Assembly (NCBI RefSeq): GCF_001477495.1
Contig: NZ_LDTF01000007.1
Span: 62,001-126,000, forward strand
Direction of reading: 5' to 3'
DNA from: Sphingomonas yabuuchiae
GTDB lineage: Bacteria; Pseudomonadota; Alphaproteobacteria; Sphingomonadales; Sphingomonadaceae
DNA length: 64,000 bases
The position numbers and the translations under genes are program-made. The first letter of the stretch is position 1; each line of letters begins with the position of its first letter. Below are positions 28,787-38,105 of this stretch, piece by piece. The notes beneath the pieces were generated by a model that made no database searches, was not told the origin of the DNA, and saw nothing but the letters and a program-made list of their open reading frames with translations.

Positions 28787-29659
28787 TCACACCAACGGCC
28801 CGTTCGGCGGCCGGCCTGGCGCAGTCAATGCGGCGAAGAGCCAATCAACCACGTCGTCGGCGAGCAAGCCGGAAAGCATTATCGACATCCAGCTGTTCTT
28901 GCTGCCCGTCGACTCATCGACATCCTGGCGCTCCTCTTCGAGGAGATCGACGAGACCTGCTCGCGTGGCTGGGTTCTTTTTTAGGGGACGGATCAAGAGG
29001 CCGGGTTTCAAGACCATCTTGGCCCATTCACCACGAATCCACTCCGCAGCACCCGACCTCCTGACCACGTTCGTAAGGTGGAAGTCCACCGCGTTTCGGA
29101 AGGGATGGGCTGCATCCAGGACCGAACGAAGGCCGACTTTCGGCACTGGACCGAGATCGCGAAAATGTGCGGTCAGGAGGCGCTCGCTCAGAATGTCGTC
29201 GTAGTAGGGATGAAGGAGCCTCGCGCCCGGAAATGCAGGATTGGTCAGTCGATTGGTGCGCAACAGGTTGCACTTGCAGGCCGGTACGAGATTCATACCG
29301 AAGATTGAGAAGCAGGGATAGCCAGCCTTCGGCATCACGTGATCAAGTGTGCCACAACGCGACGAGCCGCACATCGGACAAGTCTTGTGCTCACCATCGG
29401 CACGAATTTTGTCAATGAAAGCGATGTCTGCGCTGGGATTCGTGTAGTGGCCCTTCAGCAGCGTGGCGAGTTGTGGCGAAATCGGCACGTTTTCAATTTG
29501 CGAAACGTCGCCGTTCACCGATGCGTATTGCTTGTAGCCCGCCCGAACAGCCGCGAGGTTGTCGCGGAGCAGTGGATAGCTTCCGACCATCTCATTCTTG
29601 GAGAGAGCTACCACTGCCGCGTCGTCGTTGAAGAAGACCGGTCGCTGAAGACGGTTCAA
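28787..29659 (-). CDS. HNH endonuclease, PtuB-like (Septu-type defence)
   Basis: A 290-residue protein with an HNH nuclease core: C94PMC97, TLDH107VMPK, N123LVPAC128KCN131. Paired cysteines should bind a structural zinc, H107 is the general base. It follows an ATPase gene with a TTGA overlap: TTG start at 29657-29659 inside the ATPase stop. An ATPase plus HNH pair in this order is the layout of Septu (PtuA/PtuB), in which the complex degrades DNA during phage infection. Assignment to Septu is by architecture; sequence distance to known PtuB is not measured. Confidence 0.78.
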   Translation of the reverse strand: MNRLQRPVFFNDDAAVVALSKNEMVGSYPLLRDNLAAVRAGYKQYASVNGDVSQIENVPISPQLATLLKGHYTNPSADIAFIDKIRADGEHKTCPMCGSSRCGTLDHVMPKAGYPCFSIFGMNLVPACKCNLLRTNRLTNPAFPGARLLHPYYDDILSERLLTAHFRDLGPVPKVGLRSVLDAAHPFRNAVDFHLTNVVRRSGAAEWIRGEWAKMVLKPGLLIRPLKKNPATRAGLVDLLEEERQDVDESTGSKNSWMSIMLSGLLADDVVDWLFAALTAPGRPPNGPLV

Positions 29660-31302
29660 TTCTCGCCCTCCACCTTCGCCCGGATCTCACCCAGGAGTTC
29701 CAGCGAAAGCTCGTCCTTGTACTCGTCGAAGATCTTGCGCCAGGGCAGCTTCTTCCCTGCTATCGTGTCCTCCACCTGCTTGGCCAGACGCGAGGGCTCC
29801 TCCTCACCGAACACAAAATAGGAGATCGTTCCTACGTCCGCCCCGAATGTGCGCAAGCGCGGTGTCACAGCCCTTACCCAGCGGTCCTTGTCCGATCGCA
29901 GCACGCGCACCTGATCCTCGAATGCCTCGCGAACGAAGTAGGCCGAATGCGTGGCGATGATTGCTGCCGACCCGGTCTGCTTCAGCAGACTGTCGAGCAG
30001 AGCGACGAATTGGCTGATAAAGTTTGGGTGCAAATGCGTCTCTGGCTCATCGAACAAGAGAAGCGAGCTGTTCTCGATGTAGAGGCTAGCCAGGGCGGCG
30101 AAGCGCACAAACGAGAGCTCGCCGCTGCTGAGAGGGTAGGCGCGATTTCCCACGAGACGCTTGGGCTCCTGGCCCTCTTCAATGGATCCGAATACATCGA
30201 TCCGCTCGTCCTCATCGCGGATGCTGACCAGCCGCGAGATGTGGATTCCATTGCGCCCCGCGCGATCGAACCCGAGTACCAACTGGTCGTAGGCATCGAT
30301 CGCTCGGAGTGCGCTGAGGAAAATTTCAATCCGCGGGACGCCTGCTATCCGCTCGTCAGTCCGCATCAACTGGATGATCAGATCAGTCGCAGTCTGTCGC
30401 GATCGACCGGCGCCAGCGTGGGTCAGAGACAGCCGGCGATACCAAACACGCTCACCGCGGCGACGCACTGGAAACACGGATGAGCCAGGTAGGGTCGGGT
30501 AGAATGCCAGCAACCGGTTCAGTTGGGGCCTTCCACCGTCCCCATCGGTCAACTCGCCGTTAACACGTAGGGCTGCCCGGGCGATCCTGCCGAGAACCTG
30601 GCTCTTGCCAACGCCGTTCTTTCCTATGACGACCGCGAAGCGCTTCGGCAGCACCGGTTCATCCTGCTCGAATCGGAAGCGCAGATCGTGAGGATTTGGT
30701 CGGCCTTCCAGCTGAAAGCGGATGTGTAATTCCTCCGAAAGAGCGCCGATTTCCTCGAACTCTTCACCATCGAGAATGGTGTCGGCGTTCTTCCAGGCGA
30801 AGTAGGTCTCGGATTGGCGCATGAACGCGCGGGTGAACACCTTTGTCTCTTTGGCCTCGCGAGTCCAACCGGCAGATGCGCCTGCGCCGGCTGCCACCAT
30901 GTCTTTCATGGCGGCGAGTACGAGCGAACCCTCCTGCGGCCCAAGCGTCCTGATGATGTTCCGATAGGCCTGCATGTCGGGAAGCATCGTGAAGTAGTCG
31001 GGGATGTCCTCAGCCGGGATCATGTCCGACCTGGCGCCGTCCATCGCGTCAAGTAGCTCTCGCAGATCGCCGTTCTTTCGCGACTTGCCGTGGAAGCCAA
31101 GGAACGCCTGCATCCGAAAATTGGGATGTGGGTCGAAGGTAAATTGCGGGGTTATCACAACTTCGACAAGGATCCGGAAACCAGCATTCGTCTCTCGAAT
31201 ATCGCTCGGTGAGATCACGATTGTCGCGGGTTCGGGAAAGGTAATTTCGTCGATGTCGCGAGTGAATATCACCCGATAACGCTCGGTAGGCTCCACAGGC
31301 AT
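29656..31302 (-). CDS. SMC/ABC-type AAA ATPase, PtuA-like (Septu-type defence)
   Basis: A 548-residue ATPase. The Walker A is G227KNGVGKS234, the ABC signature-like SSGE is at 392-395, Walker B LLLFDEPETHLHP has D418/E419, and the H-loop is ATHS at 450-453. The first 220 residues are unlike the ATPase core and may sense a trigger or contact the nuclease; a long insertion lies between Walker A and the signature. It is coupled by a four-base overlap to the HNH gene, so both are made together. Start ATG 31302 has only a weak ribosome site. An inverted repeat lies just upstream (31317-31336). Confidence 0.8.
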   Translation of the reverse strand: MPVEPTERYRVIFTRDIDEITFPEPATIVISPSDIRETNAGFRILVEVVITPQFTFDPHPNFRMQAFLGFHGKSRKNGDLRELLDAMDGARSDMIPAEDIPDYFTMLPDMQAYRNIIRTLGPQEGSLVLAAMKDMVAAGAGASAGWTREAKETKVFTRAFMRQSETYFAWKNADTILDGEEFEEIGALSEELHIRFQLEGRPNPHDLRFRFEQDEPVLPKRFAVVIGKNGVGKSQVLGRIARAALRVNGELTDGDGGRPQLNRLLAFYPTLPGSSVFPVRRRGERVWYRRLSLTHAGAGRSRQTATDLIIQLMRTDERIAGVPRIEIFLSALRAIDAYDQLVLGFDRAGRNGIHISRLVSIRDEDERIDVFGSIEEGQEPKRLVGNRAYPLSSGELSFVRFAALASLYIENSSLLLFDEPETHLHPNFISQFVALLDSLLKQTGSAAIIATHSAYFVREAFEDQVRVLRSDKDRWVRAVTPRLRTFGADVGTISYFVFGEEEPSRLAKQVEDTIAGKKLPWRKIFDEYKDELSLELLGEIRAKVEGEN

Positions 31303-31316
31303 TCAAGCATCCCCAA

Positions 31317-31336
31317 GAGATGCCTGATGGCATCTC
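31317..31336. promoter_or_regulatory. Inverted repeat upstream of the ATPase/HNH operon
   Basis: GAGATGCC-TGAT-GGCATCTC, a perfect 8-bp inverted repeat with a four-base gap, 15-34 bases upstream of the ATPase start. Its place and symmetry suit a repressor operator; no cognate regulator is identified. Confidence 0.45.
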
Positions 31337-31779
31337 GTCCTAGCTTGAGGATAGGTCCGCCAGGTGCCTACGACAACAGTAGCTTTCAGCCAATCAGCCT
31401 TGAGCAAGCCAAGCCGCTCCCAGCCGGCGGCAGTCCAGCGGTCGGCTCAGCCTTAGACCTCCTCGATCAGATCCGACGACTGATCAACACAGCGGGATGG
31501 CGGGTTTCGGTATGCGCCGTCGTTCCACCACCAGTCTCGCAACGTCTCGAGCTGGTCGCGTGCTGCCGGTCGTTCGTGGGACTTAGCGGTCATTCCCTCG
31601 CGACATGCCGAATGACCGGTTTCGTCAGGAACCGACATTCGGCGTTTACCTACCGCCGTGTCATCTTTGCGGCAACTGAGACGAAAGCAACTTGCTCTCT
31701 CCGACATCGCACATTCGGGGAACGATGGTGTGATGAGGTATGTCGTGCCGAGCACTTCGGCCTTTGCTGCAGCTGATCA
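31337..31779. other. Divergent spacer between the two defence-like units
   Basis: A 443-base region between the ATPase/HNH operon (minus) and the large NTPase gene (plus). It must hold the promoter of the latter. Open frames on both strands (for example 31453-31755 minus, with WWWNDGAYRNPPS) are cysteine- and arginine-rich without a recognisable family; I do not call them genes. Confidence 0.45.
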
Positions 31780-34700
31780 GTGGTCCGCCGCATTCTTTAT
31801 GAGTTTGGAGACGAAGACGCCCACCATATATTAGCGGCGATGACAGGGGAACTCATTGATCTGAGTCGACGCTTCCGGCCCGCCGCTGAGGACGACGACC
31901 GCCGCTTCCATGGCCTGCTTGGGCACGACAAACTTAGTTCCACGTGGCCAGATTTGCTCGCAAAGCGTCGGGTGGTCATTCTGGCAGAAGCCGGCAGCGG
32001 CAAGTCCACTGAGTTCGAGCGGCAGCAAGCCGCGGTCGCGAGCGAGGGGTTATTTTCATTTTTCGTGACCGTGCGCGACGTTGCCGACGCGGGGTTGGAA
32101 GGCGCGATGCCGCCAGAGATGCGACGAGCATTTGGCGAGTGGAGAGCGTCGTCCGACGCAGAATGTTGGCTCTTCGTGGATTCAGTCGACGAAGCCAAGG
32201 ACCAGGGTCATCACTTCGATGGCGTTGCACGTCGCTTGGCAGATGCGATCGCCGGTTTGGAAGGGCGAGTCCATCTCTACATTTCGGGGAGGTTCACAGA
32301 TTGGGACAAGACGGCGGATCAGCGTTCAATGGACAAGTGGCTGCGCCTCCCGAAGCTGCCGCCCCCACCGACTGATCTCGGGGACGAAGTTAGGGCGACC
32401 CTAGACCGAAAAGAGCGAAAGCCACGGGGCGAGGTTGAGCCGATCGAAATACTGCGGATGGACCCGCTCGCAGCATGGCAGGTTCGAAAATTTGCGGAAG
32501 GTGTCGGCATCGCCGACGTTGATGAACTGCTCAAGGCGATCGAGCACGGGAACCTATGGTCGTTTGCCGCACGCCCTCTCGACCTGGGCTGGATGGTGGA
32601 TTTCTGGCGAGCGCACAAGCGGCTCGGGACACTGCGCGCGATGATTGAAGAGAGCATCAAGGCGCGCCTCCTCGATCCTGATCCGATGCGCCGCCGCAAC
32701 GATCCAATCGGCGGCGAAGCGGGCCGGCGCGCGCTCGATCGAATCGGCGCCGGTTTCCTGTTCTGCGGGAAGGATACGTTGCGCATCCCTACGGCGGGGC
32801 TGGACCCCGCACCCGCAGAAACGTCCATCCCCCTCGAAGACCTTCTTCCTGATTGGAGCGACGAGCACCGGCTACATCTGCTGCGGCGCCCGGTTTTCGA
32901 TCCCGCCACGCTGGGCCGGGCTCGTCTGCACAATGACAATGAGCAAACGCTGCGCGCCTATCTCACTGCGACTTGGCTGCAACGGCGCATTGATGAAGGC
33001 TGCCCCCTCTCGACCGTATTCGACCTGCTGTTCGTCGATCTATATGGCTATCGGCTCGTGCGCCCGGACATGGTCGAGGCGTCCGCCTGGCTATCCGGAA
33101 CGTCGCCGGCGGTCGCGGAGGCTCTGATCGCTCGTTCGCCGTTCAACCTCTTGAAGCATGGCGATCCTGGCTCCTTGCCAATCCCAACGCGGGTGAAGGC
33201 CCTCGATGCGGCATTGGGCCAGCTCGCCACGATCGATCGCCAAAAGCTGTGGTTTATCGAGGACAGTCTTCGCCGCTTTGCGGACCCCGCGCTTGATCCT
33301 CATTTTGCGGACTGGTGGCTAGCGGCGGGATCAGACGAGGAAGCACGTCACATCGTCCTGCGGTTGATCCATGCCGGGCGGCAGGCCGGCGGGCTCGAAA
33401 CCGTCCGCGCCGTCGCCTTCGACCAATCCGCTGACGAGATTTCGCAGCTTCTCGCGGGCCGCGGGCTCATGGCGATCGGCGACGACGAAGATCGTCGTCG
33501 CTATGCGCGCTATGTCGTCAGCGAGCATACTTCGCTCCGGCGATCGATCGTTCTGGAGACACTGTCGAAGCTCTTCCCGACCTTCATCTCGGTTAACGAG
33601 TTTTTCGCATTAATCGATGCGATTGGGGTCTCCGATGACGATGGCCACAAATCGATCTTGCCCCTTGGTCCCGAACTGCCGACCAACTTGGTGTCGCCGG
33701 CGGACCTCCAAGCCTTCCTCGACCAGATCGTTGCGCGCTCCGGCGAATTTACGGGTGAAGGGGAAGAGCATCGGTTCCGAGAGGCGTTTGCCGAACTTGC
33801 CAGCGCCGCGGCGAACCGGCTGCTCGACAGCCACCCCGACTTCGTTCCCGACGTGGTGACCGACCTGGTCCTGCTCCTTCGGGAAACCGAACGCTATTCG
33901 GGCAACAACGACGCCTTTCAGGCCCTCGGCAAGCTGTTCGGCACATCGAGGGGGCGCCGACAATCGTCCTTCTGGCGGGCAGTCGATCGTATCCGCAGTC
34001 ATCCTTACATCACCAGCCCCGACGACGTGAACCTGTTCATGGTGCAGCATCTCGGTTGGCCGGTGGTGCTCACCGCTGATGATCTCGCTTGGCTCGTTCC
34101 CGATATTCAAAAGCGGACCGATCCGCGGGATCGACAGACCGCGCTGCGGACCGCGCACGTCCTGTGGCGGGATTTCGGTCAAGATCCCGCGATCCTCGCG
34201 TCGATGTTTGCAGCGGCCGAGAGCGACGCCCGCCTATCGGAGCAACTCACCGCTTGGCAATCTCCGCCGCCCGAAACACCAGAAATGGCCGGACACATGG
34301 CGCGAATGGAGGAGCTTCGGAAGCGGAACGAGGAACGCACCACCCAACGGGATACGAGTTGGATCGAGCTAATCGATACGCTGCGTGCCGATCCGACCTT
34401 CTTTGACCGCCTCTCGCCGCAGACAGCCGATTCAGTCGATTCACGCCTCTTCCATCTTTGGCAGTTTCTGTCGTGGCGGACACAGTCGCGCAGCGTCTAC
34501 TCGATCGAGAGCCTCGACGTGGTGGCCCCCATCTTCGGGCCGGAGTTGACGCGGCGTTTCGGCGACGCGTTGATCGCCTTTGCCTATGCTCACACACCGC
34601 AAGGGGCAACCGAACAAGAAGGCGGCGCTCGATCCGTCACGAATTTCGACACAATGGCCCTGGGCGGCATGGCGCTCGCCGCCAGCACCATTCCCAATTG

Positions 34701-36231
34701 GGCGAAGACAATCAGTCCGGAGCGCGCCGACCAAGCCGCCCATCTGGCGATGATCGAACTGAACGGTCTGCCCGCGTATTTGCTACCGCTGGCGACGGCC
34801 CATCCGGATCGTGTGCGATCGGTGCTGCGGACGGCGATCGAACGCCAGCTCGACCGTGCCGATCCGCAAGGCCACGGAATGCTCGATCGGCTCGAATATG
34901 CCGATCCCGCCTTTGCTCGTTTGATGGCTCCTGATCTCCTAAGCTATCTGGAGACGCATCCCTCGATATCGGCCGTGATGCTCGAAAAGGCCGTGTCGGT
35001 GATCATTCGTGCCTTGCCGGATGTGCCAGACGGCGTGGCTGCCTTTGTCGCCGAGCGCATCGACAATGCCGCCGACCCTGTCATCGCTGCCTACTACCTT
35101 TTCCTGCTATTCGGCATTCTTGGCGATCCTGCGGTCGATGCGCTTGAACGGAAGATGCTGCCGCTCGGCCCCAACGACCAAGCCACCCTTTGCTGCACGT
35201 TGCTGCCGCGATTGTTTGGCGGCCGCTTCCACCGATCGATCGAGGTGCCCGTGGCGCTTTCGGTACAGCGGCTTGAACAGCTTCTGGTCCTCGCGTTTGA
35301 AGGCGTCCGGCCCGACCAGGATATCAATCGACCGAGCGGGGAGGTCTACTCGCCTGAATTGCGTGACGAGGCGCAGGATGCCCGCAGCGCGATCTTCAAT
35401 CGGCTGTTGCAGACGCCCGGCGAAGCCACCCACGCCGCGCTCCTGCGGTTGGCGAATATCCCCGGCTTCCCTATCGAGCCAGAATGGCTGCACATTCATG
35501 CGTATCGGCGGGCGGAGGGCGACGCCTACCTGCCAGCGTGGATGGCAAGTGATCTGCTGGTGTTCGAGCGAAAGTTTGACCGTCCGCCGACAACGACCGC
35601 CGACCTCCAATTTATCGCTCAACGCCGCCTCGAAGGTATCCAGCACGATCTGATCAACCATAAGTTCGCGCAGGGCGACACAGTGCAGGGCTTAGTCGAC
35701 GAGAATGCGGTCCAGCGCTGGGTAGCCAGCACTTTGGAGGCCCGTCAGGAAGAGGCCTACACCGTCCATCGAGAAACCCATTATGTCGAAGAGAAGGAAC
35801 CCGACATTGTGCTCGCCAGCCGCCATAGCGGGGTCGAGCTGCCGATCGAGATCAAGGTTGCCGACGGACTCTCGGTCGCACAGATGGAGGCGGCTTTGGC
35901 CACGCAATTGTGCGGTCAATACCTTCGCCATGATACCACGCGGCACGGCATTCTCTTGCTCGTCTACCAGAACGCACGGCGCGACGGCTGGGAATTGACA
36001 CCAGGCGCGCCGAAGGTTCCCTTCGACAACGTCCTAGCCCACCTGAACGAGAAGGCCCGGCTGAACCGCGAAGCGTCGGCCCTGGGCCCGCAGCCGATTG
36101 TTGCCACCATCGATGTTTCGAAAGTGGTGCCGATCAAGGTGCAGCGCGATCAGGCGCGGGTGAAGGCTGCCGCTAGGCGAAAGGCCTCCGAACCGAAAGC
36201 CGGCATCAACGAAGAAGCGCAGCGGCAGTAA
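31780..36231 (+). CDS. NACHT-like P-loop NTPase with C-terminal PD-(D/E)XK-like domain
   Basis: A 1,483-residue protein. Near the N-terminus is a P-loop NTPase of NACHT/STAND type: Walker A ILAEAGSGKST (K75) and Walker B WLFVDSVDEAK (D134, D137, E138), followed by a winged-helix-like region to about 330. Residues 400-1,300 are helical repeats without a clear family. The C-terminal part has EKEPD1342IVL, LPIE1357IK1359V and QLCGQYL, the spacing of a PD-(D/E)XK nuclease core. Such architecture suggests an Avs-like phage sensor, but with the nuclease at the C-terminus rather than the N-terminus. Start is GTG 31780; no strong ribosome site. Function is inference. Confidence 0.72.
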   Translation: MVRRILYEFGDEDAHHILAAMTGELIDLSRRFRPAAEDDDRRFHGLLGHDKLSSTWPDLLAKRRVVILAEAGSGKSTEFERQQAAVASEGLFSFFVTVRDVADAGLEGAMPPEMRRAFGEWRASSDAECWLFVDSVDEAKDQGHHFDGVARRLADAIAGLEGRVHLYISGRFTDWDKTADQRSMDKWLRLPKLPPPPTDLGDEVRATLDRKERKPRGEVEPIEILRMDPLAAWQVRKFAEGVGIADVDELLKAIEHGNLWSFAARPLDLGWMVDFWRAHKRLGTLRAMIEESIKARLLDPDPMRRRNDPIGGEAGRRALDRIGAGFLFCGKDTLRIPTAGLDPAPAETSIPLEDLLPDWSDEHRLHLLRRPVFDPATLGRARLHNDNEQTLRAYLTATWLQRRIDEGCPLSTVFDLLFVDLYGYRLVRPDMVEASAWLSGTSPAVAEALIARSPFNLLKHGDPGSLPIPTRVKALDAALGQLATIDRQKLWFIEDSLRRFADPALDPHFADWWLAAGSDEEARHIVLRLIHAGRQAGGLETVRAVAFDQSADEISQLLAGRGLMAIGDDEDRRRYARYVVSEHTSLRRSIVLETLSKLFPTFISVNEFFALIDAIGVSDDDGHKSILPLGPELPTNLVSPADLQAFLDQIVARSGEFTGEGEEHRFREAFAELASAAANRLLDSHPDFVPDVVTDLVLLLRETERYSGNNDAFQALGKLFGTSRGRRQSSFWRAVDRIRSHPYITSPDDVNLFMVQHLGWPVVLTADDLAWLVPDIQKRTDPRDRQTALRTAHVLWRDFGQDPAILASMFAAAESDARLSEQLTAWQSPPPETPEMAGHMARMEELRKRNEERTTQRDTSWIELIDTLRADPTFFDRLSPQTADSVDSRLFHLWQFLSWRTQSRSVYSIESLDVVAPIFGPELTRRFGDALIAFAYAHTPQGATEQEGGARSVTNFDTMALGGMALAASTIPNWAKTISPERADQAAHLAMIELNGLPAYLLPLATAHPDRVRSVLRTAIERQLDRADPQGHGMLDRLEYADPAFARLMAPDLLSYLETHPSISAVMLEKAVSVIIRALPDVPDGVAAFVAERIDNAADPVIAAYYLFLLFGILGDPAVDALERKMLPLGPNDQATLCCTLLPRLFGGRFHRSIEVPVALSVQRLEQLLVLAFEGVRPDQDINRPSGEVYSPELRDEAQDARSAIFNRLLQTPGEATHAALLRLANIPGFPIEPEWLHIHAYRRAEGDAYLPAWMASDLLVFERKFDRPPTTTADLQFIAQRRLEGIQHDLINHKFAQGDTVQGLVDENAVQRWVASTLEARQEEAYTVHRETHYVEEKEPDIVLASRHSGVELPIEIKVADGLSVAQMEAALATQLCGQYLRHDTTRHGILLLVYQNARRDGWELTPGAPKVPFDNVLAHLNEKARLNREASALGPQPIVATIDVSKVVPIKVQRDQARVKAAARRKASEPKAGINEEAQRQ

Positions 36232-36350
36232 ATAGGGCTGCACCCGATTGGCGTCCGCGCGGCCACAACTGCCGAGCGGGGTCGCAACTTTTCGCAGTCG
36301 GCGGCCGCTCGCGGGCTGGCATCCGCTTGTGTGCATGATATGTTCCAGAA

Positions 36351-38105
36351 ATGAACGACGCCCATTTGCCCAACCGGGATGCGATACTGACGAAGTGGGG
36401 CGACGGCACGCTGGTCGACGCCCTGTTTGCCGAATACGGCCGCATTTGGCTGGACGAGGAGAGCCCTACGATCGGCCTGCTCGCTGACCTCCACAATGCA
36501 GGCGAGATCGATCTCCTGAGCATCATCACGACGGAGGCCGTCGAGCGGCACACAGGGCCGAACTTCTTCGACGGGCAGCATCTCTATGAGCGGCTCATCC
36601 CGAGGATTACCGGCTCGGTCCGGGAGATGGTCCGGGTCGTCGAGACGTTACGCATCGGCGGCGGCAACGACATGGCGGCTGGCCTACACATCGACAAGTT
36701 TGCGAAGTGGTGCGGTGACGATCCATCGCGTCCGGCCGAACTCCTCGCCCTGATCGACGAGGGTTTTGCGGAGGCCAATGGATACCTCATCATTGCCATC
36801 AAGAACGGCGTAGCCGTCGACCGAACGCTGTTCGTCGACCGGGCATACGGCTTCCTAGAAAGCGGGACGGAGCGGCAGCGGTGGGACGCGCTGAGCGCGC
36901 TTGGCCAGATCGGGATGTCAGACGAGGCCGACTGGGGTCGCCTCCTCGAAGCATTGGAAACGGCGCTGGCGGCGAACCCCGACGACACATTTCGCGCCTA
37001 CTTCGTTTCGTCGATCGGAGAGCGACTGAAGGACGCACCGGCGGAGCGGATCGACGCGCTCGAGACGCTGGCCGGTCTGGCGCTGTCGAAGGGTGGGGAA
37101 CATACGCTCCATTCCGCGTCTCGATTGCTGGCCCTGTATCCAGAGCCGCTGAGCGCCGCGCTGAAGGCAAGGATGCTGGAGAAGCTGCGCGAGGTCGACG
37201 CCGAGAACAAGGGGGCCATCGACTTACTCGACATCGCGCTGTCAAAAATGGTGACGGCGGGGCAGGTTGTGGATGTCAGGCAGCTTGCCGAGGCACTTAT
37301 CAGGCGGGACGAGGGAGCGGTTAAGCTGGGCCGCCTCGACTCCACGGTGCGCGCGGTGGTTGAGAATCCGAACGACGCGCTACCCGACTGGGTAGTCGCC
37401 TGGCTGCGCGACGGCGACCACCGGCTCTGCGCCGCTATGGACCGAGCGATGTTCGGCGCCGGCCGGGATGAGCGGCCGCTGCGCGTCGACTTCTCCCGAT
37501 ATGGACTTCGCGAAGCGGAGTATCCCTACTTGGCGCGCAAGGTCGTCAGCAGCTTCTTCCTGAAGCCCGTGCTCATGTCGTCGCTGCTTTCCTCGCTCCT
37601 CCGGACGGCCCCCGCGGAAGTGTCGACGGAGGTAGAGCAGGTACTCGTCGATCCGGTCCTGCAGAACTATGCGGGATCGACCCGTGACCTGCTGATACCA
37701 ATCTCCGAAGACGCGACTGATCCGGCGGCGCCTGCGATAGCGCGCGCGATCGCAGCACAGGACAGCTACCTGGAGAGGCTGAGGGCGCCGGGCTTCGTTC
37801 CCGAACTTTGCCCGTCGGAGAGGGAACGTCAGCTGGAGTGGGAGCGTCACACGGACAGCATGTCGGAGGCTATGCGCAACGCGAGGAGAAAATCCATCTT
37901 CGCTCAGATCGCGACAGAGTCCGTCATCCTCTACGGCAAGCGCGCCGTGAGTTGGGTCCAGCACGCTGGAGACGAACCCCGCCGTATGGAGACCGAGATG
38001 GGAAGCATCAGCACCTCGTTCGAGGTGCCTCGCGTGGATATTGTGGATCCGGTCGGGCTGCAGCTGATGTTGCTATCATTCAGAGCGGAGGCTCGCCCGG
38101 AATGA
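36351..38105 (+). CDS. Unknown helical-repeat protein, first of a coupled pair
   Basis: A 584-residue protein that I do not recognise. It is mostly alpha-helical, with HEAT-like units (RWDALSALGQIGMSDEADWGRLLEALETAL, then RIDALETLAGLALSKGG, HSASRLLALYPEPLSAAL). No Walker, nuclease or membrane motifs are seen. It starts 119 bases after the NTPase gene on the same strand. Its stop overlaps the ATG of the next gene (ATGA at 38102-38105), so the two products are probably made in equal amounts and may form a complex. Confidence 0.6.
   Translation: MNDAHLPNRDAILTKWGDGTLVDALFAEYGRIWLDEESPTIGLLADLHNAGEIDLLSIITTEAVERHTGPNFFDGQHLYERLIPRITGSVREMVRVVETLRIGGGNDMAAGLHIDKFAKWCGDDPSRPAELLALIDEGFAEANGYLIIAIKNGVAVDRTLFVDRAYGFLESGTERQRWDALSALGQIGMSDEADWGRLLEALETALAANPDDTFRAYFVSSIGERLKDAPAERIDALETLAGLALSKGGEHTLHSASRLLALYPEPLSAALKARMLEKLREVDAENKGAIDLLDIALSKMVTAGQVVDVRQLAEALIRRDEGAVKLGRLDSTVRAVVENPNDALPDWVVAWLRDGDHRLCAAMDRAMFGAGRDERPLRVDFSRYGLREAEYPYLARKVVSSFFLKPVLMSSLLSSLLRTAPAEVSTEVEQVLVDPVLQNYAGSTRDLLIPISEDATDPAAPAIARAIAAQDSYLERLRAPGFVPELCPSERERQLEWERHTDSMSEAMRNARRKSIFAQIATESVILYGKRAVSWVQHAGDEPRRMETEMGSISTSFEVPRVDIVDPVGLQLMLLSFRAEARPE

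Noticed and set aside
31453-31755. 100-codon minus-strand frame in the divergent spacer
   Set aside because: The end WWWNDGAYRNPPS looks faintly protein-like, but there is no recognised family, no ribosome site, and it would occupy the promoter region of the large NTPase gene.
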